This document shows positions 41,948-52,548 of a stretch of 64,000 bases of DNA, piece after piece. The DNA is from Janthinobacterium lividum (lineage in GTDB: Bacteria; Pseudomonadota; Gammaproteobacteria; Burkholderiales; Burkholderiaceae_D): assembly GCF_023509035.1 (NCBI RefSeq), contig NZ_CP075583.1:5642001-5706000 (forward strand), given 5' to 3'. Below the pieces are notes generated by a model that worked only from the letters and a program-made list of their open reading frames with translations, made no database searches and was not told where the DNA came from. Position 1 is the first letter of the stretch, and every line of letters begins with the position of its first letter. A program made the translations under genes and the position numbers.

Positions 41948-42859
41948 ATGAGCAATATTTTGAACCAGCGTCACCTCGACAGCCTTGAATCGGAAGCCAT
42001 CCACATCATGCGCGAAGTGGCAGCCGAATCAGCCAATCCCGCGCTGCTGTTTTCCGGCGGCAAGGATTCCGTCGTCCTGCTGCGCTTGGCCGAGAAAGCC
42101 TTCCGCCCAGGCAAGTTCCCATTTCCGCTCGTGCATATCGACACAGGCCACAACTTCCCGGAAGTCATTACGTTCCGTGACAAAAAAGTGGCGGAACTGG
42201 GCGAGCGTCTGATCGTCGGCTCCGTAGAAGATTCGATCCAGCGCGGTACCGTGCGCCTGCGCAACTCGGCCACGGATTCGCGCAATGCGGCGCAAGCCGT
42301 GACCTTGCTGGAAACCATCGCCGAACACGGCTTTGACGCCTGCATCGGCGGCGCGCGCCGCGACGAGGAAAAAGCCCGCGCCAAGGAACGCATCTTTTCG
42401 TTCCGCGACGAATTTGGCGCCTGGGACCCGAAAGCCCAGCGTCCCGAGCTGTGGGACCTGTATAACACCCGCGTGCATCCCGGTGAAAACATGCGCGTCT
42501 TCCCCATCTCGAACTGGACGGAATTGGACGTGTGGCAATACATCGCCCGTGAAAAACTGGAATTGCCGCCGATCTACTTCGCGCACGAGCGCCAAGTGAT
42601 CCCGCGCAACGGTTTGCTGGTGCCGCTGACGGATCTGACGCCGCCGCGCGAAGGCGAAACCGTGGAAACGCAAGTCGTGCGCTTCCGCACCGTGGGCGAT
42701 ATCTCATGCACTTGCCCCGTGTCATCCGATGCGGCGACGGTCGACGCCATCATCGCCGAGACGGCAATCACGCAAATCACGGAACGTGGCGCCACACGCA
42801 TGGATGACCAGACTTCCGAAGCCTCGATGGAAAAACGCAAGAAAGCAGGGTATTTCTAA
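41948..42859 (+). CDS. cysD: Sulfate adenylyltransferase subunit 2
   Basis: A 303-residue catalytic subunit of ATP sulfurylase, making APS with CysN. The PP-loop SGGKDSVVLLRLAEKA is near residue 36-50. ARRDEEKARAKER and PISNWTELDVWQYI are conserved in the family. It overlaps cysN by one base (TAATG). Length is normal. Confidence 0.96.
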   Translation: MSNILNQRHLDSLESEAIHIMREVAAESANPALLFSGGKDSVVLLRLAEKAFRPGKFPFPLVHIDTGHNFPEVITFRDKKVAELGERLIVGSVEDSIQRGTVRLRNSATDSRNAAQAVTLLETIAEHGFDACIGGARRDEEKARAKERIFSFRDEFGAWDPKAQRPELWDLYNTRVHPGENMRVFPISNWTELDVWQYIAREKLELPPIYFAHERQVIPRNGLLVPLTDLTPPREGETVETQVVRFRTVGDISCTCPVSSDAATVDAIIAETAITQITERGATRMDDQTSEASMEKRKKAGYF

Positions 42860-44175
42860 TGAACGCAGCAATCCAGAACACCATTCCAACCGACAGCCTG
42901 GAGCGCGGCATGCTGCGCTTTATCACGGCCGGTTCCGTCGATGACGGCAAGAGCACCCTGATCGGCCGTTTGCTGTTCGACAGCAAGGGCATCTTCGCCG
43001 ACCAGCTCGACGCCATGTCGCGCTCCAAGCACAAGCGCACGGTGGGCGACACGGTCGACCTGTCGCTGCTGACGGATGGCCTGGAAGCGGAACGCGAGCA
43101 AGGCATCACCATCGACGTGGCCTACCGTTACTTTGCAACGCCGAAACGCAAATTCATCATCGCCGATACACCAGGCCACGAGCAATACACGCGCAACATG
43201 GTCACGGGCGCCTCCACGGCCGACGCCGTCATCATTTTGATCGACGTGTCGAAAGTCAAACTGGGCGACGATGGCAGCGTGGAATTGCTGATCCAGACCA
43301 AGCGCCATTCGACGATTGCCCACTTGCTGCAGATCGAGCACGTGGTCGTCGCCGTCAACAAGATGGACCTGGTCGACTACGATGAGACGGTATATAAGCG
43401 CATCGTCGCCGCCTACCGCGAATTCGCCCAGTCGCTGGGCTTGAAGGACATCACGCCGATCCCGCTGTCCGCCTTGACCGGCGACAACGTCGTCGAACGC
43501 GGCGACAAGCTGGGCTGGTACACGGGCCCGACCCTGATCGAGCTGCTCGAATCGCTGTCCGTCTACGACGAATCGCACGACACGCCTTTCCGCTTCCCGG
43601 TGCAGCTGGTGGCGCGCCACAACGGCCACGAAGCGAACGACTTCCGTGGCTACATGGGCCGCATCGAGGCGGGCAAGGTCAGCATCGGCGACACCCTGGT
43701 GGTGCAGCCGTCGGGCCAGACGGCAACAGTGAAAGATATCGTCACCCTGGACGGCTCGCTACAAACAGCCGTGGTGGGCCAGTCCGTGACCCTGCTGCTC
43801 AATGAATACCTCGATATCTCGCGCGGCGACTTGCTGGCCAGCAGCGAGCGCCCTGCCACCCTGCTGAAACAGGTGGTGGCCGACGTGTGCTGGCTGTCGG
43901 AAGACGCGCTGGACCTGCGCCGCAAGTACTGGATCAAGCACGGCACGAAACAGACGGCGGCAAAAGTGACGGCGATTGAATCTATCCTCGACATCAATAC
44001 GCAGCAGCGCCATCCGGCTGAAGGCTTGAAGCTGAACGACATCGCCCGCATCAGCCTGAACGTGCAACAGGCGCTGGCGGCCGATGCGTATGCCGATATC
44101 CGCGCCACGGGGGCGTTTATCCTGATCGATGAAGTCACCCACCAAACGGTCGCGGCCGGCATGGTTCGGCTCTAA
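42859..44175 (+). CDS. cysN: Sulfate adenylyltransferase subunit 1 (GTPase)
   Basis: A 438-residue EF-Tu-like GTPase that drives APS synthesis by CysD. The P-loop is GSVDDGKSTLIGRLL (about 20-34), the switch regions are DGLEAEREQGITIDVAYRYF and DTPGHEQYTRNM, and G4 is NKMD. There is no C-terminal APS kinase (CysC) domain, which fits the APS-type CysH just upstream. Confidence 0.96.
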   Translation: MNAAIQNTIPTDSLERGMLRFITAGSVDDGKSTLIGRLLFDSKGIFADQLDAMSRSKHKRTVGDTVDLSLLTDGLEAEREQGITIDVAYRYFATPKRKFIIADTPGHEQYTRNMVTGASTADAVIILIDVSKVKLGDDGSVELLIQTKRHSTIAHLLQIEHVVVAVNKMDLVDYDETVYKRIVAAYREFAQSLGLKDITPIPLSALTGDNVVERGDKLGWYTGPTLIELLESLSVYDESHDTPFRFPVQLVARHNGHEANDFRGYMGRIEAGKVSIGDTLVVQPSGQTATVKDIVTLDGSLQTAVVGQSVTLLLNEYLDISRGDLLASSERPATLLKQVVADVCWLSEDALDLRRKYWIKHGTKQTAAKVTAIESILDINTQQRHPAEGLKLNDIARISLNVQQALAADAYADIRATGAFILIDEVTHQTVAAGMVRL

Positions 44176-44203
44176 ACCCGCATCGTCCAGGAAAGGCAGC
44201 CAT

Positions 44204-44968
44204 ATGCACAGCTCCCCATCACTCCCCGGCAAGGTCTACCTGATCGGCGCCGGCCCCGGCGCGCAAGACCTGATGACCTTGCGCGGCGCGCGCCTGCTGG
44301 CGCAAGCGGACGTCGTGCTGCACGACGCGCTGGTCACCGAAGAGATGCTGGAGCTGTGTCCGCAGGCGCAAAGGATTCTGGTCGGCAAGCGTTGCGGCCA
44401 GTTGTCGACGGCGCAGGCCTTCATCAACAAGCAACTGGTCGACAACGCGCGCAAGCACGCCATCGTCGTGCGCCTGAAAGGGGGCGACCCCATGCTGTTC
44501 GGCCGCGCCGACGAGGAATTGCGGGCGCTGGAAGAAGCGGGCATCGCCGTCGAAGTGGTGCCCGGCATTACCACGGCCCTGGCGGCGGCTGCCGCCACAC
44601 AGCAGCCGCTGACCAAACGGGGCGTGTCGCGTAGCGTGGCCTTTTTCACGTCCAGCACGGCGCCGGGCGAACCGGACCAAACGCGCATTCCCGACTGCGA
44701 TACCCTGGTGCAATACATGGGTGGCCGCGAAGCCATCGCCACGGCACAGCGCCTGCTGGCGCAGGGCCGCCGTGCCGACACCCCGGTAGTGGTGATAGAA
44801 AACTGCAGCCGCCCGGACCAGCGCATCGTGCGCCTGCCGCTGAGCGCCCTGGCGCATGGCCTGGGCAACACCCACGGCCCCGTGCTGGTGATGCTGGGCG
44901 ACGCCATGGCGGCGCGCACGCACCAGGCCACGGAAGAAGCGGCTGCCATTCTGGCGCGCCATGCTTGA
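44204..44968 (+). CDS. cobA: Uroporphyrinogen-III C-methyltransferase
   Basis: A 254-residue SUMT that makes precorrin-2, the precursor of siroheme needed by CysI. The N-terminal motif VYLIGAGPGAQDLMTLRGA and the segments VRLKGGDPMLFGR, VVPGITTALAAAA, TLVQYMGGREA and VVVIENCSR are the family set. It lacks a CysG dehydrogenase/ferrochelatase domain. AGGAAAGG lies 8-15 bases before the ATG at 44204. It is last in the cys operon. Confidence 0.95.
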   Translation: MHSSPSLPGKVYLIGAGPGAQDLMTLRGARLLAQADVVLHDALVTEEMLELCPQAQRILVGKRCGQLSTAQAFINKQLVDNARKHAIVVRLKGGDPMLFGRADEELRALEEAGIAVEVVPGITTALAAAAATQQPLTKRGVSRSVAFFTSSTAPGEPDQTRIPDCDTLVQYMGGREAIATAQRLLAQGRRADTPVVVIENCSRPDQRIVRLPLSALAHGLGNTHGPVLVMLGDAMAARTHQATEEAAAILARHA

Positions 44969-45213
44969 ATAAACACAGCGTATTTTACCGACTTTAAAGT
45001 CAGTAACCGACGTATTCCGAGGAAACATGATACGATGCTCACGCATCTTTTCTCGAGAAGTTATTGCGTAGTGGCAATAAATTCATGCTTTACCTGTCAT
45101 AGCGCTAGCCGCAAGGTCTTCCTGCTGACGGGACCGCCCAGCAATCTCCCCGAAAAAAGCTGCGCCCGCAGGCTGCAATACCGCGCCGCGCAACTTTAGC
45201 CTTACAAGCACAC

Positions 45214-45864
45214 ATGAATTTCACCTCCATGCGCGAAGCACTGACTTCGCTCAGCCGCAGCAATGCCGGCGTCGCCAGCGCCGTGCTCTTGAGCATGCTC
45301 GCCTCTATCGCCCTGTGGACGGTGTTCCCGAATATCGACGACGAAAACCATTTGCTGGAATGGCTGCAGGCGCTGTTCCTGGCCCTGGCTTGCACCGTGC
45401 ACGGCGTGCGCGCCTGGCAAGAGACGGACGGCCAGTCCTTGCGCTTCCTGATGCATGCCGGCTTGTCTGCCCTGCTGTTCGGCTTCCTGCTGCGCGAACT
45501 CGATATCGACCAGTTCGGCACGGCGCCCGCCTGGGCGCAACTGGAAAAAGCCCTGCGCGTGGTTGAATTGCTGATACTGATACGCGTGCTGATCTTTTTC
45601 GTGCCGCGTTCCCGCAAGGTGTTTGCCCATGCCAACCTGATTTTCAGCATGCGCATCACCATCCTGACAGCCATCGGTGGCTTGCTGATGGTCGCCGGCT
45701 GGCCCTTCGACAAGAAGGTCTTCCATGGCATGCCGGACGCCTACGCGCTGCTGGGTGAGGAAGTCTTCGAACTGGGCGCCTATTTGCTGCTGTTCCTCGC
45801 TTCCTTGTCCGACAGTTCGGCCGCCGCGCGCATCAGCCTGGCGCCAAAAAAGAAAGCGGCTTAA
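45214..45864 (+). CDS. Hypothetical multi-pass membrane protein
   Basis: A 216-residue protein with about six hydrophobic segments (for example VLLSMLASIALWTVF, LLEWLQALFLALACTV, VVELLILIRVLIFFV, MRITILTAIGGLLMVAG, LGAYLLLFLASL). I recognise no family motif. It ends in a lysine-rich cytoplasmic tail (APKKKAA). It converges on the Stealth gene, with 6 bases between the stops. A long AT-containing gap (44969-45213) precedes it and includes a 12-bp palindrome GACTTTAAAGTC at 44990, possibly a promoter element. Confidence 0.7.
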   Translation: MNFTSMREALTSLSRSNAGVASAVLLSMLASIALWTVFPNIDDENHLLEWLQALFLALACTVHGVRAWQETDGQSLRFLMHAGLSALLFGFLLRELDIDQFGTAPAWAQLEKALRVVELLILIRVLIFFVPRSRKVFAHANLIFSMRITILTAIGGLLMVAGWPFDKKVFHGMPDAYALLGEEVFELGAYLLLFLASLSDSSAAARISLAPKKKAA

Positions 45865-45870
45865 CCGCCT

Positions 45871-46835
45871 TCAAATTTCAAAGGACGATGGCAGTGGCAG
45901 CAGCCGCTGCAAGGTAGCGGCCACGCGCAGCAGGCGCGGGTCATCGTCCTCGGCCTCATCGCAGGTATCGTTGATACAGAAAAACGGCAAGCTGCCGAAA
46001 CGCGCCGCCAGCTCCTCAAGCTGCTGCGGCGCCTGCACATCGCCGCTGGCGATATGCAGCGGGTCGAGCATGTGCGACCGCGCCAATCCCTGATGCACCA
46101 TCCAGCGCGGCACCAGGTCAGGCAGCAATGCCGGCACCTGCCAGGAGCGGAACACCGTCGCGCGCACCTTGGCAAACATGGCCGGTGCCAGCGCCTCGAG
46201 CACATGCAGCGCGCTTTTCAGCATGGGCCGCGGCGCATGCGCATACAGCCGCGGTTCATGCCGGTAAGCGGCGTACTGCGCCGACAGCCATTGCCGCGAC
46301 AAAGTGGCGCAATTGACAGGCGCCGCCACGTCGGCGCGCAAGCCGCGCACCTCATCGTGCGGCGCACTCTCCGTAAACACACTCAAACGCCGGTCGCCTT
46401 CCCCGCCAAACCAGAATGCGGGTTCGAAGGGCGCGCCAAAAATACGTCGTCGTTCAAATACAGGAAGCGTTCTGACAGGCCCGGAATATGGTGCAGGTAC
46501 GATTCGATATGGCCGGAGTCGAACACGGGCAAGGCGGCGCCTGGCATCAGGCTGGCATGGTCGATCACCGTCAGGCGCGGTGAGGCGCGCAGCCAGCGGG
46601 GCACTTGCCGGTCCGTCAGCAGGTATACATGGCCGTGGCCGGGGAAGAAGCGCTCGAGCGCGCGCAGGTTATAGCGCAGTTCGCCGTTGTCGCGGTAGCG
46701 CCCCGCCACGTTGCCGTGCAGGGCCAACTGGCCGGGATGCGCCAGGGCCCAGGCGGCATACGCTTGCTGCCGGCGCGCACGCCAGGCGGGATCGGCGCCG
46801 TCAACCCACAGGTAGACGATGTCGATGCCGCTCAA
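45871..46835 (-). CDS. Stealth-family phosphotransferase, one frameshift
   Basis: Stealth proteins transfer sugar-phosphates to build cell-surface polysaccharides. Conserved regions appear in order: CR1 IDIVYLWVDGADPAW, CR2 RYRDNGELRYNLRALERFF and FDSGHIESYLHHIPGLSERF with LYLNDDVF, then CR3/4 SAPHDEVRGL. The frame breaks between LNDDVFLARP and the in-phase FEPAFWFGGEGDRRL. One missing C in the run at 46429-46431 explains it. The corrected length is 321 residues, normal for the family. A TTG start at 46835 overlaps the cbiX stop (TTGA). The acceptor is unknown; linkage to lptFG suggests an envelope glycan. Confidence 0.85.
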
Positions 46836-47239
46836 GGGAGAGGGCTGGAGCCTGGCGCCGCCACGCAGTAATCGGCGATGGCGGCGAGCACGCTGGCGTT
46901 CTCGCCCACCGCCTCGACCACCTTCAGGCGCAGTGCCGGATGCTGCTGGCGCAGCTCTTCCAGCAACAGCGGCAAGTCGCGCAGCACATGCCCGCCCTGC
47001 CCCAGGAACACGGGCACCACGGTGGCGTCCAGGGTGGCGCCGGCTGGCAGCTCGGCCAGCAGGGTCGCTACCAGCTCGGGCAGGCGCGGCGTCATCAGCT
47101 CCAGAAAGGCCAGGTGCACGCTGGCGCCAGGCATGCGCGCCTGGGTCAGGTCGCGCAGGCGTTCGAAGGGCGCGGCCCACGATGCGGCGCGCGCGCCATG
47201 GGCAAACAAGATCAGTGCCTGTTTCACGTTCGCTTCCAT
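46832..47239 (-). CDS. cbiX: CbiX-type sirohydrochlorin chelatase
   Basis: A 135-residue short-form CbiX/SirB chelatase that inserts cobalt or iron into sirohydrochlorin. The first metal-binding histidine is in LILFAHGAR (about residue 12) and the second in GQGGHVLRDLP (about residue 76). ATG at 47239 shares one base with the lptG stop. Short forms act as homodimers. With cobA across the gap, it could make siroheme for CysI; the precorrin-2 dehydrogenase is not in this window. It is translationally coupled to the Stealth gene. Confidence 0.9.
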   Translation of the reverse strand: MEANVKQALILFAHGARAASWAAPFERLRDLTQARMPGASVHLAFLELMTPRLPELVATLLAELPAGATLDATVVPVFLGQGGHVLRDLPLLLEELRQQHPALRLKVVEAVGENASVLAAIADYCVAAPGSSPLP

Positions 47240-48408
47240 CAGTGTCGCTCCACCCACCACAGGGCGCCCAGCGCCAGCAACAGATACAGGGCGCTCGGCG
47301 CCACCGCCGTCAGGAAGGCCGGCCAGGTGCTGAGCAGCCCGAGATGCGAGAACAGGGTGTTGACCAGCATGAAGCTCACACCGATCATGATGCCGATGAA
47401 GATCTTCAGGCTGATGCCGCCGCTGCGCGTATGCATGTAGGCGAACGGCAGCGCCAGTGCCATCAGCACGAAAATGGCCAGCGGATCGATCAGCTTTTTC
47501 CAGAAGGCGATGCGGAAGCGCTCGGTTTCCTGCTTGTTCTCGGCCAGGTGACGTGTGTACACGGCCAGTTCGCTGGCCGACATGCGCTCGGGATCAGACG
47601 CCGACACCGTCAGGATCTTCGGCGTCACTTCCGACGTCATGTCCTTGCTGGCGCTTTGCACCGTGCGCACCAGGCTCGTTTCCTGCGCATAGTAGTTCGC
47701 CAGCTTCGGCTCGAAGCCAGGCGAAGCCGCCTCGCTGTTCGAGAACGAAGTTTCCGTCACATCGGTCAGGCGCCAGATGTTATTGCCCTGATACGTCGCT
47801 CCCTTCGCCACGGTCAGGGTGCGCAAACGCATATCGGTGTCGAATTCATACAGCTTGACGTTTTTCAGCTGGCCGTCCGCACGCGCTTCGCCGACATTGA
47901 AAAAGCGCGAACCGGTGACGGTGCCCGTCAGGCCCTCGCTCTTGACCATGTCCTTGGTCCACAGGCCCGAGCGAAACTCGCTCGACACGGCCGCGCCGCG
48001 CGAGGTCAGCTTGAGGCGTTCGGCCAGCGGCTCCGTGCGCGGCGTGATCAACTCGCCGAAGATGAAGGTGATGACCACGAAGACGATACCGATGCGAAAC
48101 AGGAAACCGGCCGCCATCGCCGTCGACATGCTCGATGCGCGCATGATGGTAAATTCCGAACTGGCGGCAAACTGCGCCATCGTGTAGATCGTGCCGATCA
48201 GCGCCGCGATCGGCATCACCTCGTACACATGCCCCGGCACCAGCACCAGCACATACAGGAAGGCATACTGGATGGTGTAGCCGTTGCGGCCCACCTTGGG
48301 CAGCTCGCCCGTCAGGTCGATAAAGGCTTGCAGTGCCAGGAAGGCCAGCAGCACGAACAGCACCGCCTGGAATATCGAGACCGCAAAATAGCGCTGTAAA
48401 ATCTTCAT
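47239..48408 (-). CDS. lptG: LPS export ABC transporter permease LptG
   Basis: A 389-residue inner-membrane permease that works with LptF and the LptB ATPase to extract LPS and push it to LptC/LptA. There are six TM helices, three at each end, with a central periplasmic beta-jellyroll (about 130-270). The start MKILQRYFAVSIFQAVLFV is typical of LptG. Its ATG overlaps the lptF stop by 4 bases. Essential in most Gram-negative bacteria. Confidence 0.95.
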   Translation of the reverse strand: MKILQRYFAVSIFQAVLFVLLAFLALQAFIDLTGELPKVGRNGYTIQYAFLYVLVLVPGHVYEVMPIAALIGTIYTMAQFAASSEFTIMRASSMSTAMAAGFLFRIGIVFVVITFIFGELITPRTEPLAERLKLTSRGAAVSSEFRSGLWTKDMVKSEGLTGTVTGSRFFNVGEARADGQLKNVKLYEFDTDMRLRTLTVAKGATYQGNNIWRLTDVTETSFSNSEAASPGFEPKLANYYAQETSLVRTVQSASKDMTSEVTPKILTVSASDPERMSASELAVYTRHLAENKQETERFRIAFWKKLIDPLAIFVLMALALPFAYMHTRSGGISLKIFIGIMIGVSFMLVNTLFSHLGLLSTWPAFLTAVAPSALYLLLALGALWWVERH

Positions 48409-49550
48409 TTCGATGCCGCTTTACTTGTATTGGCGGCGCGGCGCGCGCGCTTGAAAGCCGCCAGCAGGACCAGCGGATGGTAGCGGTGGTTCACATTCAG
48501 GCGCCACGCAAACAGCGCCACCACGGCCAGCGCCGCCAGCAGGTGCAGCGGCCACCAGGCCAGGCCGAAGGTCAGGCGACCCTGCTTCACGCTTGCTTCG
48601 ATGACCTTGATCAGATTGCTGTACGTAAAGAAAATCAGCAGGGCGATGATCAGGTTGGTCGAACTGCCTGCACGCGGATTGACAAAGCCCAGCGGAATAG
48701 CCAGCAGGATCAGCATCAGGCCGATCAGGGGCGCGCTGACCCGCCACAGCAATTCGGCCATGGTGTAGGGATTCGGCTCGGCGATGAGCGCCATGGTACT
48801 CATGGCGCGCACGCCCAGTTCCACACCCAGCTCCTGCTGCTTGCTCTCGATGCGCATGATGTACTGCTCGAATTCCATGGTCTGGAAGTCCGCTTGCGTC
48901 GGCACGCCCTGGTAGCGGCGGCCGCTCTTGAGCACCAGGAAACGTTCGCCCTTGGCGTCGGTATTGATCACGCCTTCCTTGGCGACGACGACGACGGCGC
49001 TGCCTTTTTCATCGACGGTATTGACGAAGACGTTTTGCACCACGGTCTTCTCGCCGCTGACGCCCTCGACGAAGAAGATGCGGTTGCTGCCGGCCGATTC
49101 GCGGAATTGGCCAGGCGTGACTTTCTGCAGGTCTTCGCGCTTTTCAAAGCGCGCCACATATTCATCGCTTTTCTTTTGCGCCCACGGCGTGGCGTACAGG
49201 CTCAGGACGCCGGTGGCCAGCACCAGCGGCAGGCCGAAGCTGAGCACGGGCCATATCCAGCGCGACAGGCTCAGGCCCGAGGCGAACCACACCACCATCT
49301 CCGACTCCTTGTAGCTGCGGGTGACGACCATCAGCACCGAAATGAAACCGGTGAGGATGAGGATGGTGGGCAGCTGCATCAGGGCGGAAAAAAACATCAG
49401 GGACATGACGTCGGACGACGCAATCTTGCCGCCCGCCGCCTTGCCGAGAATACCGATCAGCATCCAGGTGAGCAGGATGCTGAACAAAACAGTGAAGGTG
49501 GCCCCGGCGGCACTAGCCAATTCACGTCGAAGGGCGCGTTGAAAGATCAT
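48405..49550 (-). CDS. lptF: LPS export ABC transporter permease LptF
   Basis: A 381-residue YjgP/YjgQ-family permease, the partner of LptG. The start MIFQRALRRELASAAGATF and the TM segment LTWMLIGILGKAAGG fit the family. A periplasmic jellyroll occupies the middle, and a further cluster of TMs is at 270-350. It is the first gene of the overlapping operon lptF-lptG-cbiX-stealth and is divergent from pepA, as in many betaproteobacteria. Confidence 0.95.
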   Translation of the reverse strand: MIFQRALRRELASAAGATFTVLFSILLTWMLIGILGKAAGGKIASSDVMSLMFFSALMQLPTILILTGFISVLMVVTRSYKESEMVVWFASGLSLSRWIWPVLSFGLPLVLATGVLSLYATPWAQKKSDEYVARFEKREDLQKVTPGQFRESAGSNRIFFVEGVSGEKTVVQNVFVNTVDEKGSAVVVVAKEGVINTDAKGERFLVLKSGRRYQGVPTQADFQTMEFEQYIMRIESKQQELGVELGVRAMSTMALIAEPNPYTMAELLWRVSAPLIGLMLILLAIPLGFVNPRAGSSTNLIIALLIFFTYSNLIKVIEASVKQGRLTFGLAWWPLHLLAALAVVALFAWRLNVNHRYHPLVLLAAFKRARRAANTSKAASK

Positions 49551-49617
49551 TCGGAGTTTATAATTCGGGTCAGTTAGTTGAGTAACACGTTACTAGTAAA
49601 TGAAAACGGAGAACCAA

Positions 49618-51248
<1,631 letters not shown>

Positions 51249-51257
51249 TAAGAAGAC

Positions 51258-51291
51258 AGCCGCCATAGTCACTGACCTTGGCGGCTTTTTT
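51258..51291 (+). terminator. Terminator beyond pepA
   Basis: AGCCGCCA (51258-51265) pairs with TGGCGGCT (51279-51286) and runs into T residues. It lies beyond the repeat element, which would therefore be included in pepA mRNA. The lipoprotein gene converges on it. Confidence 0.85.
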
Positions 51292-51304
51292 ATGTGTATT
51301 GGTA

Positions 51305-51832
51305 TCAGTAGACGACGGGATTGGGCAAAGGCGATGGCGCCACTTTCGGCTGCACCACCGTTTCCGGCACGGCGGCCGGGGGCTGTTTCACTGCGACGGG
51401 CGCGGGCGGCGGCGCCAGGCGCGCGGGGTCTTGCATGACGATGGTCAGGATCGACGGGTAGTCGAAGCCGGCGCCCGTGTTGCGGTCGACGAAATAGCCG
51501 ACGCCCAGGGTCAGGATGACATTGCCCCAAACGCTGCCATTGAGCTTGGGGTCGATATGGTCGTCCGTCGCGATGGCGGGCGAGCCGTGCTTCCGGCAGT
51601 CGACTTTTAAGGGTTCCTGGCTCTTGCGGATGGTGATGCGTCCGGGCGTGGTGACAAACCACTTGCCCACATCATTACTGAGGATGCAGCCAGCGCCGGT
51701 CAGTTCGCGGTTGTCCTGGATAGTTTGCACCAGCACCATCTGCTCGGTGTTGCCCGTCAGTGTGGCGCAGCCGCCCAGACCCAACAGCAGCAGCGTCCTG
51801 GCGACAACGGCGGCAGACGGTGATACGCGCAT
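51305..51832 (-). CDS. Putative lipoprotein
   Basis: A 175-residue protein with an N-terminal signal and lipobox LGLGGC, so it is probably a lipid-anchored envelope protein. The body has GAGCILSNDVGKWFVTTPG and NVILTLGVGYFVDRNTGAGFDYPS, with alternating hydrophobic/aromatic strands. A Pro/Ala-rich C-terminus follows (APPPAPVAVKQPPAAVP). The part GAGC-LSND-GKW resembles small lipoproteins I cannot name. The start at 51832 gives MRVSPSAAVVART; upstream frame is creA shadow. Confidence 0.8.
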   Translation of the reverse strand: MRVSPSAAVVARTLLLLGLGGCATLTGNTEQMVLVQTIQDNRELTGAGCILSNDVGKWFVTTPGRITIRKSQEPLKVDCRKHGSPAIATDDHIDPKLNGSVWGNVILTLGVGYFVDRNTGAGFDYPSILTIVMQDPARLAPPPAPVAVKQPPAAVPETVVQPKVAPSPLPNPVVY

Positions 51833-51843
51833 GGGAAGCTCGC

Positions 51844-52316
51844 TTAACGGACGGGAATCGGCTGGTCGCCGGGCACGGCGACGGCGGTGACGCTGTTTTT
51901 CGGACTGCCCTCGATCAGGCGGTCGGAATACACGAGGTAAAACCAGTGCATTGCGCTTGCTGTCGACCATGCGCACGACGCGCACATGCTTGAAGAAGAT
52001 CGAGGCACGCTCGGTAAAACACTTCTTCCTGGCGCGGCAGCTTGCCCTTGAATTGCAGAGGCCCCACCTGGCGGCAAGCCACGGCCGCATCGGCCTTGTC
52101 TTCGGCCAGGCCGACGGCGCCCTTGATGCCGCCCGTCTTGGCGCGCGACAGATAGCAGCTGACGCCAGCGACGCGCGGGTCGTCATACGCTTCGACGACA
52201 ATTTTGTGGTCAGGGCCGATCAGTTTGAACACCGTGTCGACCGAACCGATAGTTTCGGCATGCGCCGCGGCGCAGGCAAAGCCCAGCACCAAAGCGGCAG
52301 GCAGCAATTTACGCAT
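51844..52316 (-). CDS. creA: CreA-family periplasmic protein, two frameshifts
   Basis: CreA is a small exported protein of unknown function (E. coli about 157 residues). It has a signal peptide ([19 protein letters not shown]) and the family core [20 protein letters not shown], then [17 protein letters not shown]. After EEVF the frame changes, and again after SKRNAL; the family tail [16 protein letters not shown] follows in a third frame. Each break is one extra T in a TTT run (52016-52019 and 51939-51942). Corrected length 156. Sequencing errors are likely. Confidence 0.88.
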
Positions 52317-52349
52317 GAAGAGAATCCCGGGCACGCACGCTGGCGGCCA

Positions 52350-52538
52350 TCAGTTGATGGGAGCGAAACGCTGGACCATGACGCCTTCGACTTCGATCAG
52401 TTGAAAGAACACGTCTTTCGGCCGGGTCCAGATGGAACCGTCGGCAGCGCGATACACGATCATCGGCGTCAGATCCGCTTCCAGCGTGGCTTCGCACACC
52501 AGTTCATAAATGCCGCCCTTGTAGTGCCGATAACGCAT
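52350..52538 (-). CDS. DUF1653-domain protein
   Basis: A 62-residue protein made of one DUF1653 domain: YRHYKGGIYELVCEATLEAD, then PMIVYRAADGSIWTRPKDVF with the final FFQLIEVEGVMVQRF. Many bacteria have such a small single-domain protein; the function is not established. Another small gene lies just upstream, ending 10 bases before its start. The three short genes between pepA and xthA do not form an obvious pathway. Confidence 0.85.
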   Translation of the reverse strand: MRYRHYKGGIYELVCEATLEADLTPMIVYRAADGSIWTRPKDVFFQLIEVEGVMVQRFAPIN

Positions 52539-52548
52539 CGCCGTCCCC

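Noticed and set aside
44129..44203. N-terminal extension of cobA overlapping cysN
   Set aside because: The extension is Arg/Ser/Pro-rich, lies in the shadow of cysN, and a better RBS precedes the ATG at 44204.
44990..45001. Palindrome GACTTTAAAGTC after cobA
   Set aside because: A perfect 12-bp palindrome but too short, without T-tract or second copy, to call a terminator or operator.
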